Below, piece after piece: positions 28,221-39,038 of a DNA stretch of 64,000 nt. The notes under the pieces are model-generated. The model was not told the origin of the DNA. It saw only the letters and a list, made by a program, of their open reading frames with translations, and ran no database searches. This DNA is from a bacterium (GTDB lineage: Bacteria; Bacillota; Bacilli; Lactobacillales; Streptococcaceae). Each line of letters opens with the position of its first letter. The first letter of the stretch is position 1. Made by a program: the position numbers and the translations under genes. The stretch covers positions 62,001 through 126,000 of the forward strand of contig CAJNBT010000002.1 in the NCBI GenBank assembly GCA_905221085.1, written 5' to 3'.

Positions 28221-28818
28221 TTTTGTCAAGTATTTGCAAAGAATGATTGCCCTTACAGATACTGGATTAACCTTTACAAAAGATCCTTTTGACCGTGAGC
28301 GCTATGAAGACTTGCGAAGTCTGTTATCTGAAATGTTGAATCAAGCATCAGACCTTGATGCCGAAGAAGTGGCAGAAGTTTTGAAGCCAACTTCCGCTTA
28401 TGCAACTCCGTTAATGGACGTCCGTGCTTGGATTGTTGAGGATGAAAAAGTATGTCTAGTTAGGGGACAGGGAGAGGATAATTGGGCTTTGCCAGGTGGC
28501 TTTGGTGAGGTTGGCTATTCTCCAACTGAAAATATTCTCAAGGAAATTGAAGAAGAAACTGGCTTTGAAGCTAAAGTTGAAAGACTGCTAGCTGTTTTTG
28601 ATACCAATCGTTTCCAACTACAGAGCAAACAGTATGCAAAGTTTGTTTTTGAATGTAAGCTTCTCGCTGGGCAATTCCAAGAAAATCAAGAAATTGCTGA
28701 CCTTCAATTTTTTGCCATTGACCAACTGCCGAACTTATCTGAAAAACGCATTACCAAAGAGCAAATAGAGATTCTTTGGCAGGTTTATCAAGATCAGAGG
28801 GAGCAATATCTTGACTAA
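28207..28818 (+). CDS. NUDIX hydrolase with N-terminal ADP-ribose-pyrophosphatase-type extension
   Basis: 203 residues. The first 60 form a helical NUDIX_N-like extension; the NUDIX box follows (GGFGEVGYSPTENILKEIEEETGFE region, around residues 98-122), with Lys in place of the usual Arg before the first catalytic Glu. It should cleave a nucleoside diphosphate linked to another group; the substrate is unknown. The start lies inside the end of murF, so translation is likely coupled. It is often labelled MutT, but the N-terminal extension argues against the classical 8-oxo-dGTP enzyme. Confidence 0.85.
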   Translation: MKTSDFVKYLQRMIALTDTGLTFTKDPFDRERYEDLRSLLSEMLNQASDLDAEEVAEVLKPTSAYATPLMDVRAWIVEDEKVCLVRGQGEDNWALPGGFGEVGYSPTENILKEIEEETGFEAKVERLLAVFDTNRFQLQSKQYAKFVFECKLLAGQFQENQEIADLQFFAIDQLPNLSEKRITKEQIEILWQVYQDQREQYLD

Positions 28819-28862
28819 AAAGATGATTATCGTATTTCTAAATCCATTTTTCTTAAGTAGCA

Positions 28863-28871
28863 TGGTATAAT
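28863..28871 (+). promoter_or_regulatory. Extended -10 promoter of the YwaF-type gene
   Basis: TGGTATAAT (28863-28871), about 43 bp before the start codon. Confidence 0.55.
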
Positions 28872-28913
28872 AATATGCAGGAAAATTTTGAATCATGAGG
28901 AATACTAGATTAG

Positions 28914-29618
28914 ATGAATTTATGGGATATTTTCTTTACGACTCAGGCAAGCGAGCCACCTAAATTTGACTTTTTTTGGTATATTAGCCTATTTACGCTC
29001 TTAGCCTTGACCTTTTATACAGCCTATCGCTATCGTGAAAAGAAGGTTTACCAACGATTTTTCCAAATCTTGCAGGCTGTTCAGTTGATCCTACTTTATG
29101 GTTGGTACTGGGTCAATCATATGCCTCTGTCAGAAAGCCTACCTTTTTACCATTGCCGTATGGCTATGTTTGTGGTGCTCTTGCTTCCTGGTCAGTCTAA
29201 ATATAGGCAGTATTTTGCATTGTTGGGGACATTTGGGACACTAGCCGCCTTTGTTTATCCAGTGCCAGATGCCTATCCTTTCCCCCATATTGCGATTTTA
29301 TCCTTTATCTTTGGGCACTTAGCTCTCTTGGGGAACTCACTGGTTTATCTATTGAGACAGTACGATGCGAGAATGCTAGATGTAAAAAGAATTTTTCTCA
29401 TGACCTTTGCACTAAATGCCTTGATTTTTGTGGTCAATTTGGTGACAGGTGGAGATTATGGATTCTTGACAAAACCGCCATTGGTTGGAGATCACGGCTT
29501 AGTAGCTAATTATTTAATCGTTTCTCTGGCCTTGTCAGCGGCGATTACGTTAACAAAGAAAATCTTGGAACTATTTTTAGCACAAGAAGCAGAAAAAATG
29601 ATTGCAAAGAAAGCTTAG
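28914..29618 (+). CDS. YwaF/TIGR02206-type integral membrane protein
   Basis: 234 residues with about six or seven hydrophobic helices. Features such as WYWVNH, PFYHCRMAMFVVLLLP and YDARMLDVKR match the TIGR02206/YwaF group of uncharacterised Firmicute membrane proteins. No enzymatic motif is visible. It stands alone between its own promoter and a terminator, and the terminator stem contains its stop codon. Function unknown. Confidence 0.75.
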   Translation: MNLWDIFFTTQASEPPKFDFFWYISLFTLLALTFYTAYRYREKKVYQRFFQILQAVQLILLYGWYWVNHMPLSESLPFYHCRMAMFVVLLLPGQSKYRQYFALLGTFGTLAAFVYPVPDAYPFPHIAILSFIFGHLALLGNSLVYLLRQYDARMLDVKRIFLMTFALNALIFVVNLVTGGDYGFLTKPPLVGDHGLVANYLIVSLALSAAITLTKKILELFLAQEAEKMIAKKA

Positions 29619-29636
29619 AAATGAGCTTTCTTTTTT
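29608..29636 (+). terminator. Intrinsic terminator before the division cluster
   Basis: AGAAAGCT (29608-29615) pairs with AGCTTTCT (29624-29631) then TTTTT. The stop codon (29616-29618) lies in the loop. Confidence 0.85.
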
Positions 29637-29747
29637 GTACAATAGACAGATTGTTGACAAAGTTTACAGTGAATGAATTTCTGAACAGAAAAACTAAAAA
29701 ATTGGCTGGTAAATTTAGGAAAAAACTGAGCACGATGAGATTTTTTG

Positions 29748-29756
29748 TGTTATAAT
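29748..29756 (+). promoter_or_regulatory. Extended -10 promoter of ftsA
   Basis: TGTTATAAT (TG 29748-29749, TATAAT 29751-29756), about 80 bp before ftsA. The -35 region is weak. Confidence 0.6.
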
Positions 29757-29837
29757 ATTCTGTGAATAGCTATGCCTACGTTTAGCTATTGAATATTACG
29801 AAGTTAGAAACTTGGAAGATAGAGAGGATGCGATGTA

Positions 29838-31211
29838 ATGGCTAGAGAAGGCTTTTTTACAGGTCTAGATATTGGAACAAGCTCTGTCAAAGTGCTTGTA
29901 GCTGAGCAGAGAAATGGTGAATTAAATGTAATTGGTGTGAGTAATGCCAAAAGTAAAGGTGTAAAGGATGGAATTATTGTTGATATTGATGCAGCAGCAA
30001 CTGCTATCAAATCAGCAATTTCCCAAGCGGAAGAAAAAGCAGGCATTTCAATTAAATCAGTGAATGTTGGTTTACCAGCTAATCTCTTACAGGTAGAACC
30101 AACTCAAGGAATGATTCCAGTTACATCTGATACAAAAGAAATTACAGACCAAGATGTTGAAAATGTTGTCAAATCAGCTTTGACAAAGAGTATGACACCA
30201 GATCGTGAAGTCATTACTTTTATTCCAGAAGAATTTATCGTAGATGGTTTCCAAGGTATTCGTGACCCGCGTGGCATGATGGGTGTTCGTCTTGAAATGC
30301 GTGGTTTGCTTTACACAGGTCCACGTACTATTCTTCACAATTTACGTAAGACAGTTGAGCGTGCAGGTGTTCAGGTTGAAAATATTATTATTTCACCATT
30401 GGCTTTGGTTCGTTCAGTCTTGAACGAAGGTGAGCGTGAATTTGGAGCTACTGTGATTGATATGGGAGCAGGTCAAACAACTGTTGCTACAATCCGTAAC
30501 CAAGAACTCCAGTTTACAAATATTCTTCAAGAAGGTGGAGATTATGTAACTAAGGATATTTCTAAAGTCTTGAAGACATCACAGAAACTAGCTGAAGGTT
30601 TGAAATTAAACTATGGAGAGGCTTATCCTCCTCTCGCAAGTAAAGAAACATTCCAAGTCGAAGTGATTGGGGAAGTAGAACCTGTTGAAGTAACAGAAAA
30701 TTACTTGTCAGAGATTATTTCTGCACGAATTAAGCATATTTTTGAACAAATCAAACAAGACTTAGATAGAAGACATTTATTGGATCTTCCTGGTGGCATT
30801 GTTTTGATTGGTGGAACGGCTATTTTACCGGGAATTGTGGAGCTTGCTCAAGAAGTTTTTGGTGTTCGTGTGAAACTCTATGTTCCAAACCAAGTTGGAA
30901 TTCGTAATCCGGCTTTTGCGCATGTGATTAGTCTTTCAGAATTCGCGGGACAATTGACAGAAGTACATCTCTTGGCTCAACGAGCAGTCAAGGGTGATGA
31001 AGGATTATTCCAACAACCGCTCAGTTTTGGGGGAATGATTCAGAAAACAGCTCAGTTTGTTCAATCAACTACTGTTCAACCAGCTCCTGCTCCAGAAGTA
31101 GAACCTGTAGCTCCTGCAGAACAAGTTGCAGATTTTCAACAGACTTCACAAAATAAACCGAAATTAGCAGATCGTTTCCGTGGCTTGATCGGAAGCATGT
31201 TTGACGAATAA
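29838..31211 (+). CDS. ftsA: Cell-division protein FtsA
   Basis: Actin-like protein that tethers FtsZ to the membrane at mid-cell. 457 residues with GLDIGTSSVKVLV (phosphate 1 loop), the SHS2 subdomain (about 85-165), VIDMGAGQTTVA (phosphate 2) and IVLIGGTAILPG. A Pro/Ala/Glu-rich linker leads to the C-terminal amphipathic membrane helix DRFRGLIGSMFDE. ftsZ follows after 16 bp, and the ylm genes and divIVA are in the same direction. Confidence 0.97.
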   Translation: MAREGFFTGLDIGTSSVKVLVAEQRNGELNVIGVSNAKSKGVKDGIIVDIDAAATAIKSAISQAEEKAGISIKSVNVGLPANLLQVEPTQGMIPVTSDTKEITDQDVENVVKSALTKSMTPDREVITFIPEEFIVDGFQGIRDPRGMMGVRLEMRGLLYTGPRTILHNLRKTVERAGVQVENIIISPLALVRSVLNEGEREFGATVIDMGAGQTTVATIRNQELQFTNILQEGGDYVTKDISKVLKTSQKLAEGLKLNYGEAYPPLASKETFQVEVIGEVEPVEVTENYLSEIISARIKHIFEQIKQDLDRRHLLDLPGGIVLIGGTAILPGIVELAQEVFGVRVKLYVPNQVGIRNPAFAHVISLSEFAGQLTEVHLLAQRAVKGDEGLFQQPLSFGGMIQKTAQFVQSTTVQPAPAPEVEPVAPAEQVADFQQTSQNKPKLADRFRGLIGSMFDE

Positions 31212-31224
31212 AGAGGAAAAATAA

Positions 31225-32487
<1,263 letters not shown>

Positions 32488-32491
32488 GTAA

Positions 32492-33163
32492 ATGAATGTA
32501 AAAGAAAATACAGAACGTGTTTTTCGAGAAGTCGCAGAAGCAAGTCTGAGTGCTCATCGCGAGAGTGGCTCAGTCTCTGTCATTGCAGTTACCAAGTATG
32601 TAGATGTACCGACAGCGGAAGCCTTGCTTCCGCTAGGGGTTCATCATATCGGTGAAAATCGTGTAGATAAGTTTCTGGAGAAATATCAAGTTTTAAAAGG
32701 TCGAGATGTGACTTGGCATTTGATTGGTACCTTGCAAAGACGCAAGGTGAAAGATGTCATTCAATACGTTGATTATTTCCATGCATTGGACTCAGTAAAG
32801 CTAGCAGAGGAAATTCAAAAAAGAAGTGACAGAGTCATCAAGTGTTTCCTTCAAGTAAATATTTCTAACGAAGAAAGTAAACACGGCTTTTCGAGAGAGG
32901 AACTGCTGGAAGTCTTGCCAGAGTTAGCCAAACTAGATAAGATTGAATATGTTGGTTTGATGACAATGGCACCTTTTGAGGCTAGCAGTGAGCAGTTGAA
33001 AGAAATTTTCAAGGCGACCCAAGATTTACAAAAAGAAATCCAAGAAAAACAAATTCTAAATATGCCTATGGCCGAGTTAAGTATGGGAATGAGTCGTGAT
33101 TATAAAGAAGCGATTCAATTCGGTTCCACCTTTGTTCGCATAGGTACAGCATTTTTTAAGTAG
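32492..33163 (+). CDS. ylmE: YggS-family pyridoxal-phosphate homeostasis protein
   Basis: Single-domain PLP-binding protein (223 residues) with the alanine-racemase N-terminal barrel. The PLP lysine is in VIAVTKYVDV (about residue 34). Further family motifs are IGENRVDKF, WHLIGTLQRRK and LSMGMSRDYKEAI. Members keep PLP in balance and have no proven enzymatic activity. It lies 4 bases after ftsZ and 9 before sepF, the standard ylm order. Confidence 0.92.
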   Translation: MNVKENTERVFREVAEASLSAHRESGSVSVIAVTKYVDVPTAEALLPLGVHHIGENRVDKFLEKYQVLKGRDVTWHLIGTLQRRKVKDVIQYVDYFHALDSVKLAEEIQKRSDRVIKCFLQVNISNEESKHGFSREELLEVLPELAKLDKIEYVGLMTMAPFEASSEQLKEIFKATQDLQKEIQEKQILNMPMAELSMGMSRDYKEAIQFGSTFVRIGTAFFK

Positions 33164-33172
33164 GAGAGAACC

Positions 33173-33718
33173 ATGTCTTTAAAAGATAGATTCGATAGAT
33201 TTATAGATTATTTTACGGAGGATGAGGATTTAAGTCTCCCTAATGAAAAACGAGATGAGCCCATTTTGACTCCAGTAAATTCTACACAGGACAAGGCTCT
33301 TTCAATAAATCAAACACCACGCACAAGCACAAGTAGTACAAAAGAAGCTAATATTACTAGACTGCATGCACGTCAACAAGAGTTAGCCAAGCAAAGTCAG
33401 CATTCTACTGAAAAAGTAACAATCGATGTTCGTTACCCTAGAAAATATGAAGATGCGATAGAAATTGTTGATTTATTAGCAGGAAACGAAAGTATTTTGA
33501 TTGATTTTCAATATATGACTGAAGTGCAAGCTCGTCGTTGTTTAGATTATCTGGATGGAGCTTGCCATGTTCTAGCTGGAAATTTGAAAAAGGTAGCTTC
33601 TACCATGTACCTGTTGACACCAGTGAATGTTATTGTAAATGTTGAAGATATTCGTTTACCAGATGAAGATCAACAGGGTGAGTTTGATTTTGATATGAGA
33701 CGAAATAGAGGACGATAA
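33173..33718 (+). CDS. sepF: Cell-division protein SepF
   Basis: Membrane-binding partner of FtsZ that supports Z-ring assembly. 181 residues: a short N-terminal amphipathic segment ([14 protein letters not shown]), a disordered Ser/Thr-rich linker (about 30-80) and the conserved SepF core (about 85-165, with [15 protein letters not shown] and [12 protein letters not shown]). Its stop overlaps the first base of the next start codon, indicating coupled translation. Confidence 0.93.
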   Translation: MSLKDRFDRFIDYFTEDEDLSLPNEKRDEPILTPVNSTQDKALSINQTPRTSTSSTKEANITRLHARQQELAKQSQHSTEKVTIDVRYPRKYEDAIEIVDLLAGNESILIDFQYMTEVQARRCLDYLDGACHVLAGNLKKVASTMYLLTPVNVIVNVEDIRLPDEDQQGEFDFDMRRNRGR

Positions 33719-33981
33719 TGATTTTTTTAATTCGTCTGATTTATAATGCAGTGGATATTTACTCCCTGATTTTGGTAGCCTTTGCTGTCATGTCTTGGTT
33801 TCCAGGCGCCTACGAATCAAGTTTGGGTCGTTGGATTGTAGCATTGGTAAAACCAGTGCTTGCTCCTTTGCAACGCCTGCCTTTACAGATAGCAGGTCTA
33901 GATTTATCTGTTTGGGTTGCGATTGTTTTGGTTCGATTTTTAGGGGAAAACTTAGTGCGTTTTCTGGCGATGATAGGATGA
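33718..33981 (+). CDS. ylmG: YggT-family membrane protein
   Basis: 87 residues with two hydrophobic helices (about 5-25 and 63-83) joined by a loop with the conserved SWFPGAYESSLGRW and PVLAPLQRLP. YggT/YlmG proteins are linked to division and envelope function in Gram-positives, without a known activity. It overlaps sepF at its start and ylmH at its end (ATGA), so all three are made as a block. Confidence 0.9.
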   Translation: MIFLIRLIYNAVDIYSLILVAFAVMSWFPGAYESSLGRWIVALVKPVLAPLQRLPLQIAGLDLSVWVAIVLVRFLGENLVRFLAMIG

Positions 33982-34763
33982 ATAAAGGGATTTACCAGCA
34001 TTTCTCCATAGAAGATCGTCCCTTTCTTGATAAGGGAATGGAATGGATAAAGAAGGTGGAAGATAGCTATGCTCCTTTTTTAACTCCTTTTATCAATCCT
34101 CATCAGGAGAAACTATTAAAAATTTTAGCCCAAACCTATGGTCTTGCTTGTAGCAGTAGTGGGGAATTCGTCTCAAGTGAGTATGTTCGAGTTTTATTAT
34201 ACCCAGATTATTTCCAGCCAGAGTTTTCAGATTTTGAAATGTCTCTCCAGGAAATTGTGTATTCCAATAAATTTGAACACTTAACGCATGCTAAGATTTT
34301 AGGGACAGTCATCAATCAATTAGGGATTGAACGGAAACTTTTTGGAGATATCCTAGTAGATGAAGAACGGGCGCAGATTATGATTAATCAGCAGTTTCTT
34401 CTTCTCTTTCAAGATGGATTAAAGAAAATTGGCCGTATACCCGTTTCGCTGGAGGAACGTCCTTTCACCGAGAAAATAGATAAGCTAGAACAGTATAGAG
34501 AGCTGGATTTATGCGTGTCTAGTTTTAGATTAGATGTTCTTTTATCAAATGTTTTAAAACTATCTAGAAATCAAGCCAACCAGTTGATTGACAAGAAACT
34601 TGTCCAAGTAAATTATCATATGGTAGATAAATCAGATTATACTGTTCAAGTTGGAGACTTGATTAGTGTGAGAAAATTTGGGCGTTTGAGGTTGCTTCAA
34701 GATAAGGGACAAACTAAAAAAGAGAAGAAAAAAATAACAGTCCAGTTATTATTAAGTAAGTGA
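33978..34763 (+). CDS. ylmH: YlmH, S4-domain RNA-binding protein
   Basis: 261 residues. The N-terminal two thirds are the YlmH-specific region (YQHFSIEDRPFLDK near the start); the C-terminal part is an S4 RNA-binding domain (from about 180, LDVLLSNVLKLSRNQANQLIDKK region), the fold also found in ribosomal protein S4. YlmH has been linked to ribosome quality control on stalled 50S subunits. ATG 33978 overlaps the ylmG stop; an in-frame extension back to 33795 lies wholly inside ylmG and is rejected. Confidence 0.92.
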   Translation: MNKGIYQHFSIEDRPFLDKGMEWIKKVEDSYAPFLTPFINPHQEKLLKILAQTYGLACSSSGEFVSSEYVRVLLYPDYFQPEFSDFEMSLQEIVYSNKFEHLTHAKILGTVINQLGIERKLFGDILVDEERAQIMINQQFLLLFQDGLKKIGRIPVSLEERPFTEKIDKLEQYRELDLCVSSFRLDVLLSNVLKLSRNQANQLIDKKLVQVNYHMVDKSDYTVQVGDLISVRKFGRLRLLQDKGQTKKEKKKITVQLLLSK

Positions 34764-34771
34764 GGAAAAAT

Positions 34772-35653
34772 ATGCCAATTACATCGTTAGAAATCAAAGA
34801 TAAAACCTTTAGCACACGTTTTAGAGGTTTTGATCCAGAAGAAGTAGATGAATTTTTAGATATTGTAGTCCGTGATTATGAAGATTTAGTCCGCTCTAAT
34901 CATGATAAGGATTTACATATTAAGAGTTTAGAAGATCGTTTGTCTTACTTTGATGAGATGAAAGATTCATTGAGCCAGTCTGTATTGATTGCCCAAGATA
35001 CAGCTGAACGAGTAAAACAAGCTGCATCTGAACGTTCAAACAATATTATCCATCAAGCAGAGCAAGATGCACAACGTTTATTGGAAGAAGCTAAGTACAA
35101 GGCAAATGAAATTCTTCGTCACGCAACTGATAATGCTAAGAAAGTTGCTGTTGAAACAGAAGAATTGAAGAACAAGAGTCGTGTCTTCCACCAGCGTCTT
35201 AAATCTACAATTGAGAGTCAGTTGGCTATCGTTGAATCTTCAGATTGGGAAGATATTCTTCGTCCAACAGCTACTTATCTTCAAACCAGTGATGAAGCCT
35301 TTAAAGAAGTGGTTAGCGAAGTGCTTGGAGAACCGATTCCAGCTCCAATTGAGGAAGAACCAATTGATATGACACGTCAATTCTCTCAGGCAGAAATGGC
35401 AGAGTTACAAGCTCGTATTGAGGCAGCCAATAAAGAATTGGCTGAATTTGAAGCTCAGGCTAAACAGGAAGTGGAAAATCCAACTCCTGTAGTGAGTCCT
35501 CAAATTGAAGAAGAGCCTGCTCATCCAGTTGGTCCAATGTATGAAGAGCCAGAAGTAGTCCCAAGCCATTACTCAGGCCCAACACCAGCTACTGAAGCTG
35601 TAAGCTCAGAACCAGGATTTGAGGCACCGCAAGAATCTGTTACAATTTTATAA
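34772..35653 (+). CDS. divIVA: Cell-division initiation protein DivIVA
   Basis: Coiled-coil scaffold of 293 residues that gathers at the septum and poles. The N-terminal membrane-binding domain ITSLEIKDKTFSTRFRGFDPEEVDEFLD is canonical. A long coiled coil follows (about 30-150), then a more variable acidic, Pro-rich tail (PTPVVSPQIEEEP) of the streptococcal type. ATG 34772 with GAGGAAA ahead matches the family start; ATG/TTG codons further up overlap ylmH. It ends the division cluster; a T-box leader follows. Confidence 0.95.
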   Translation: MPITSLEIKDKTFSTRFRGFDPEEVDEFLDIVVRDYEDLVRSNHDKDLHIKSLEDRLSYFDEMKDSLSQSVLIAQDTAERVKQAASERSNNIIHQAEQDAQRLLEEAKYKANEILRHATDNAKKVAVETEELKNKSRVFHQRLKSTIESQLAIVESSDWEDILRPTATYLQTSDEAFKEVVSEVLGEPIPAPIEEEPIDMTRQFSQAEMAELQARIEAANKELAEFEAQAKQEVENPTPVVSPQIEEEPAHPVGPMYEEPEVVPSHYSGPTPATEAVSSEPGFEAPQESVTIL

Positions 35654-35654
35654 G

Positions 35655-35877
35655 AAACGATGTGAGAACAATATCTTATCCTTATATTTCCAGCGAGCAG
35701 GAGATGGTGTGAGTCCTGCATTCCCTAATGATAAGATTATCCTCTCAAAAACTCAAGTCTGAAGCTAGTAAGATTTGACGTTCCCCACGTTACGGGAAAA
35801 GAGGGAGAAAGACTAGATCTTTTTCCGAACAAAGGTGGTACCACGATTTTCGTCCTTTTTGGCAGTCGTGGTTTTTA
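35655..35877 (+). promoter_or_regulatory. T-box leader of ileS (tRNA-Ile sensing riboswitch)
   Basis: The T-box core AAGGTGGTACCACG is at 35832-35845. The competing terminator pairs ACCACGA (35840-35846) with TCGTGGT (35866-35872) followed by TTTTT. Upstream, stem I forms from AATATCTTATC and GATAAGATTAT, with Ile codons ATT (35736-35738) or ATC (35739-35741) in the expected specifier position. Uncharged tRNA-Ile binding would favour the antiterminator and ileS expression. Confidence 0.93.
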
Positions 35878-35905
35878 ATTTGTTATTATTTATAAAGGAG
35901 ATACC

Positions 35906-38698
35906 ATGAAACTTAAAGATACCCTTAACCTTGGGAAAACAGCTTTCCCAATGCGTGCAGGCCTTCCTACCAAAGAGCCAGTTTGGCAAAAGGAATGGGA
36001 AGATGCAAAACTTTACCAACGTCGTCAAGAATTGAACCAAGGAAAACCTCATTTCACCTTGCATGATGGCCCTCCATACGCGAACGGAAATATCCACGTT
36101 GGACATGCTATGAACAAGATTTCAAAAGATATCATTGTTCGCTCAAAATCTATGTCAGGTTTTTACGCACCATTTATCCCTGGTTGGGACACTCATGGTC
36201 TGCCAATCGAGCAAGTTTTGGCAAAACAAGGTGTTAAACGCAAAGAAATGGACTTGGTTGAGTACTTGAAACTTTGCCGTGAATACGCTCTTTCTCAAGT
36301 AGATAAACAACGTGAAGACTTTAAACGTTTGGGTGTTTCTGGTGACTGGGAAAATCCATATGTGACTTTGACTCCTGATTATGAAGCAGCGCAAATCCGT
36401 GTCTTCGGTGAGATGGCTAATAAAGGTTATATCTACCGTGGTGCAAAACCAGTTTACTGGTCTTGGTCATCTGAGTCAGCCCTTGCTGAAGCAGAGATTG
36501 AATACCATGACTTGGTTTCAACTTCTCTTTATTATGCAAATAAAGTAAAAGATGGCAAAGGTGTTCTAGATACAGATACTTACATCGCTGTCTGGACAAC
36601 TACTCCATTTACCATTACAGCTTCTCGTGGTTTGACTGTTGGAGCGGATATTGATTACGTTTTGGTTCAACCTGCTGGTGAAACTCGTAAGTTTGTGGTT
36701 GCTGCAGAATTGTTAGCTAGCTTGTCTGAGAAATTTGGCTGGGCTGATGTTCAAGTTTTGGCAACTTACCGTGGTCAAGAACTCAACCACATCGTAACAG
36801 AACACCCATGGGATACAGCTGTAGATGAATTGGTTATCCTTGGTGATCACGTTACCACTGACTCTGGTACTGGTATTGTCCATACAGCCCCTGGTTTTGG
36901 TGAAGACGACTACAATGTCGGTATTGCTAATGGTCTTGAAGTTGCGGTCACTGTTGATGAACGCGGTATCATGATGGCTAATGCTGGTGCTGAGTTTGAA
37001 GGTCAATTTTATGAAAAGGTAGTTCCAACTGTTATCGAGAAACTTGGTAACCTCCTTCTTGCCCAAGAAGAAATCTCTCACTCATATCCATTTGACTGGC
37101 GTACGAAAAAACCAATCATCTGGCGTGCAGTGCCACAGTGGTTCGCCTCTGTATCTAAATTCCGCCAAGAAATCTTGGACGAAATTGAAAAAGTGAAGTT
37201 CCACTCAGAATGGGGGAAAGTACGTCTCTACAACATGATTCGTGACCGTGGCGACTGGGTGATCTCTCGTCAACGTGCTTGGGGAGTTCCTCTTCCAATC
37301 TTCTACGCTGAAGACGGCACACCAATCATGACAGCTGAAACTATTGAACACGTGGCTCAACTCTTTGAGGAACATGGTTCTATCATCTGGTGGGAACGTG
37401 ATGCCAAAGATCTCTTGCCAGAAGAATTTACGCATCCAGGTTCACCAAATGGCAAGTTCAAAAAAGAAACAGACATCATGGACGTATGGTTTGACTCAGG
37501 TTCGTCATGGAATGGAGTGGTAGTAAACCGTCCAGAACTCAAATATCCAGCAGACCTTTACCTAGAAGGTTCTGACCAATACCGTGGTTGGTTCAACTCT
37601 TCACTCATCACATCTGTTGCCAACCATGGCGTGGCGCCTTACAAACAAATCTTGTCACAAGGTTTTGCCCTTGACGGTAAAGGTGAGAAGATGTCTAAAT
37701 CTCTTGGAAATACCATTGCTCCAAGCGATGTTGAAAAACAATTCGGTGCGGAAATCTTGCGTCTCTGGGTAACAAGTGTTGACTCAAGCAATGACGTGCG
37801 TATCTCTATGGATATCTTGAGCCAAGTCTCTGAAACTTACCGTAAGATCCGTAACACCCTTCGTTTCTTGATTGCCAATACATCTGACTTTAACCCAGCG
37901 CAGGACGCAGTCGCTTACGATGAGCTTCGTTCCGTTGATAAGTACATGACTATTCACTTTAACCAACTTGTTAAGACCATTCGTGATGCTTACGCAAACT
38001 TTGAATTCTTGACAATCTACAAGGCCTTGGTGAACTTTATCAACGTTGATTTATCAGCCTTCTACCTTGACTTCGCTAAAGACGTTGTTTACATCGAAGG
38101 TGCCAAATCACTCGAACGCCGTCAAATGCAGACTGTCTTCTATGACATTCTTGTCAAAATCACCAAACTCTTGACACCAATCCTTCCTCACACAGCAGAG
38201 GAAATCTGGTCATATCTTGAGTTTGAAGCTGAAGACTTCGTTCAATTGTCTGAATTACCAGAGGCTCAAACTTTTGCTAACCAAGAAGAAATCTTGGATA
38301 CATGGGCAGCCTTCATGGATTTCCGTGGACAAGCTCAAAAAGCCTTGGAAGAAGCGCGTAATGCAAAAGTAATCGGTAAATCACTTGAGGCTCACTTGAC
38401 AGTTTATCCAAATGAAGTGGTGAAAACTCTTCTTGGAGCGGTGGATAGCAATGTGGCTCAACTCTTGATCGTGTCAGAATTAACCATTGCAGATGGACCA
38501 GCTCCAGAGAGTGCAGTAAGCTTCGAAGATGTTGCCTTTACAGTAGAACGTGCTGCAGGTGAAGTTTGTGACCGTTGCCGTCGTATCGACCCAACTACAG
38601 TAGAACGTAGCTATCATGCAGTTATCTGTGACCACTGTGCAAGCATTGTAGAAGAAAACTTTGTGGATGCAGTCGCAGAAGGATTTGAAGCGAAATAA
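35906..38698 (+). CDS. ileS: Isoleucyl-tRNA synthetase
   Basis: Class I synthetase of 930 residues. The HIGH motif appears as [11 protein letters not shown] near residue 60; the editing (CP1) domain fills about 200-400 ([23 protein letters not shown]); the KMSKS loop is EKMSKSLGN near 595. The C-terminal zinc finger has CDRCRR and CDHCAS. This is the IleS1 bacterial type and not the mupirocin-resistant IleS2 form. It is controlled by the upstream T-box. Confidence 0.97.
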   Translation: MKLKDTLNLGKTAFPMRAGLPTKEPVWQKEWEDAKLYQRRQELNQGKPHFTLHDGPPYANGNIHVGHAMNKISKDIIVRSKSMSGFYAPFIPGWDTHGLPIEQVLAKQGVKRKEMDLVEYLKLCREYALSQVDKQREDFKRLGVSGDWENPYVTLTPDYEAAQIRVFGEMANKGYIYRGAKPVYWSWSSESALAEAEIEYHDLVSTSLYYANKVKDGKGVLDTDTYIAVWTTTPFTITASRGLTVGADIDYVLVQPAGETRKFVVAAELLASLSEKFGWADVQVLATYRGQELNHIVTEHPWDTAVDELVILGDHVTTDSGTGIVHTAPGFGEDDYNVGIANGLEVAVTVDERGIMMANAGAEFEGQFYEKVVPTVIEKLGNLLLAQEEISHSYPFDWRTKKPIIWRAVPQWFASVSKFRQEILDEIEKVKFHSEWGKVRLYNMIRDRGDWVISRQRAWGVPLPIFYAEDGTPIMTAETIEHVAQLFEEHGSIIWWERDAKDLLPEEFTHPGSPNGKFKKETDIMDVWFDSGSSWNGVVVNRPELKYPADLYLEGSDQYRGWFNSSLITSVANHGVAPYKQILSQGFALDGKGEKMSKSLGNTIAPSDVEKQFGAEILRLWVTSVDSSNDVRISMDILSQVSETYRKIRNTLRFLIANTSDFNPAQDAVAYDELRSVDKYMTIHFNQLVKTIRDAYANFEFLTIYKALVNFINVDLSAFYLDFAKDVVYIEGAKSLERRQMQTVFYDILVKITKLLTPILPHTAEEIWSYLEFEAEDFVQLSELPEAQTFANQEEILDTWAAFMDFRGQAQKALEEARNAKVIGKSLEAHLTVYPNEVVKTLLGAVDSNVAQLLIVSELTIADGPAPESAVSFEDVAFTVERAAGEVCDRCRRIDPTTVERSYHAVICDHCASIVEENFVDAVAEGFEAK

Positions 38699-38759
38699 GG
38701 TTGAAAAATCTAGGGAAATCTCAATTTGAGAAGGAAAGACAACTAATTTTATAATCTAT

Positions 38760-38806
38760 AAAACGCATTGTATCACGTTTTTGAATACCTGATATGATGC
38801 GTTTTT
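38760..38806 (+). terminator. Intrinsic terminator after ileS
   Basis: AAAACGCAT/ATGCGTTTT (38760-38768, 38797-38805) and TATCA/TGATA (38771-38775, 38790-38794) form a 14-bp stem with one internal loop, then T's. The rest of 38699-39038 holds BOX element 3 and a second terminator; no gene is seen. Confidence 0.85.
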
Positions 38807-38846
38807 ATCATGTTAGAAGTTTATTGTCTTTTTCTTGTTTCAATTA

Positions 38847-38950
38847 ATACACTTCGAAAATCTCTTCAAACTACGTCAATGTCACCTCACTGTACTTCAG
38901 CACAGCTTGCGACTAGATTCCTAGTTTGCTTTTTAATTTTCATTGAGTAT
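38847..38950 (+). repeat. BOX element 3 (boxA-boxC, short)
   Basis: 104 bp from ATACACTTCGAAAATCTC to TTTTCATTGAGTAT. The boxB module is absent and the boxC core is altered (AGCTTGCGACTAGATTCC). Confidence 0.85.
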
Positions 38951-38982
38951 AACTTTACATCGTTGTCTATTGTTGAATTTCA

Positions 38983-39025
38983 AAAAGCTCATGAATCATC
39001 TGAAAAGTAGATTTCATGAGCTTTT
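38983..39025. terminator. Bidirectional terminator
   Basis: AAAAGCTCATGAA (38983-38995) pairs with TTCATGAGCTTTT (39013-39025), a 13-bp perfect stem. On the minus strand it is followed by a T run, ending the nucleotidyltransferase transcript. Confidence 0.85.
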
Positions 39026-39038
39026 ATCTGTTGGCGTT

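Noticed and set aside
33795..33977. Longer YlmH starting inside ylmG
   Set aside because: The added residues are ylmG in another frame; the ATGA overlap at 33978 fits the operon.
38810..39010. 66-codon frame over BOX element 3
   Set aside because: It is mostly repeat sequence and runs into a terminator stem; BOX elements give chance frames.
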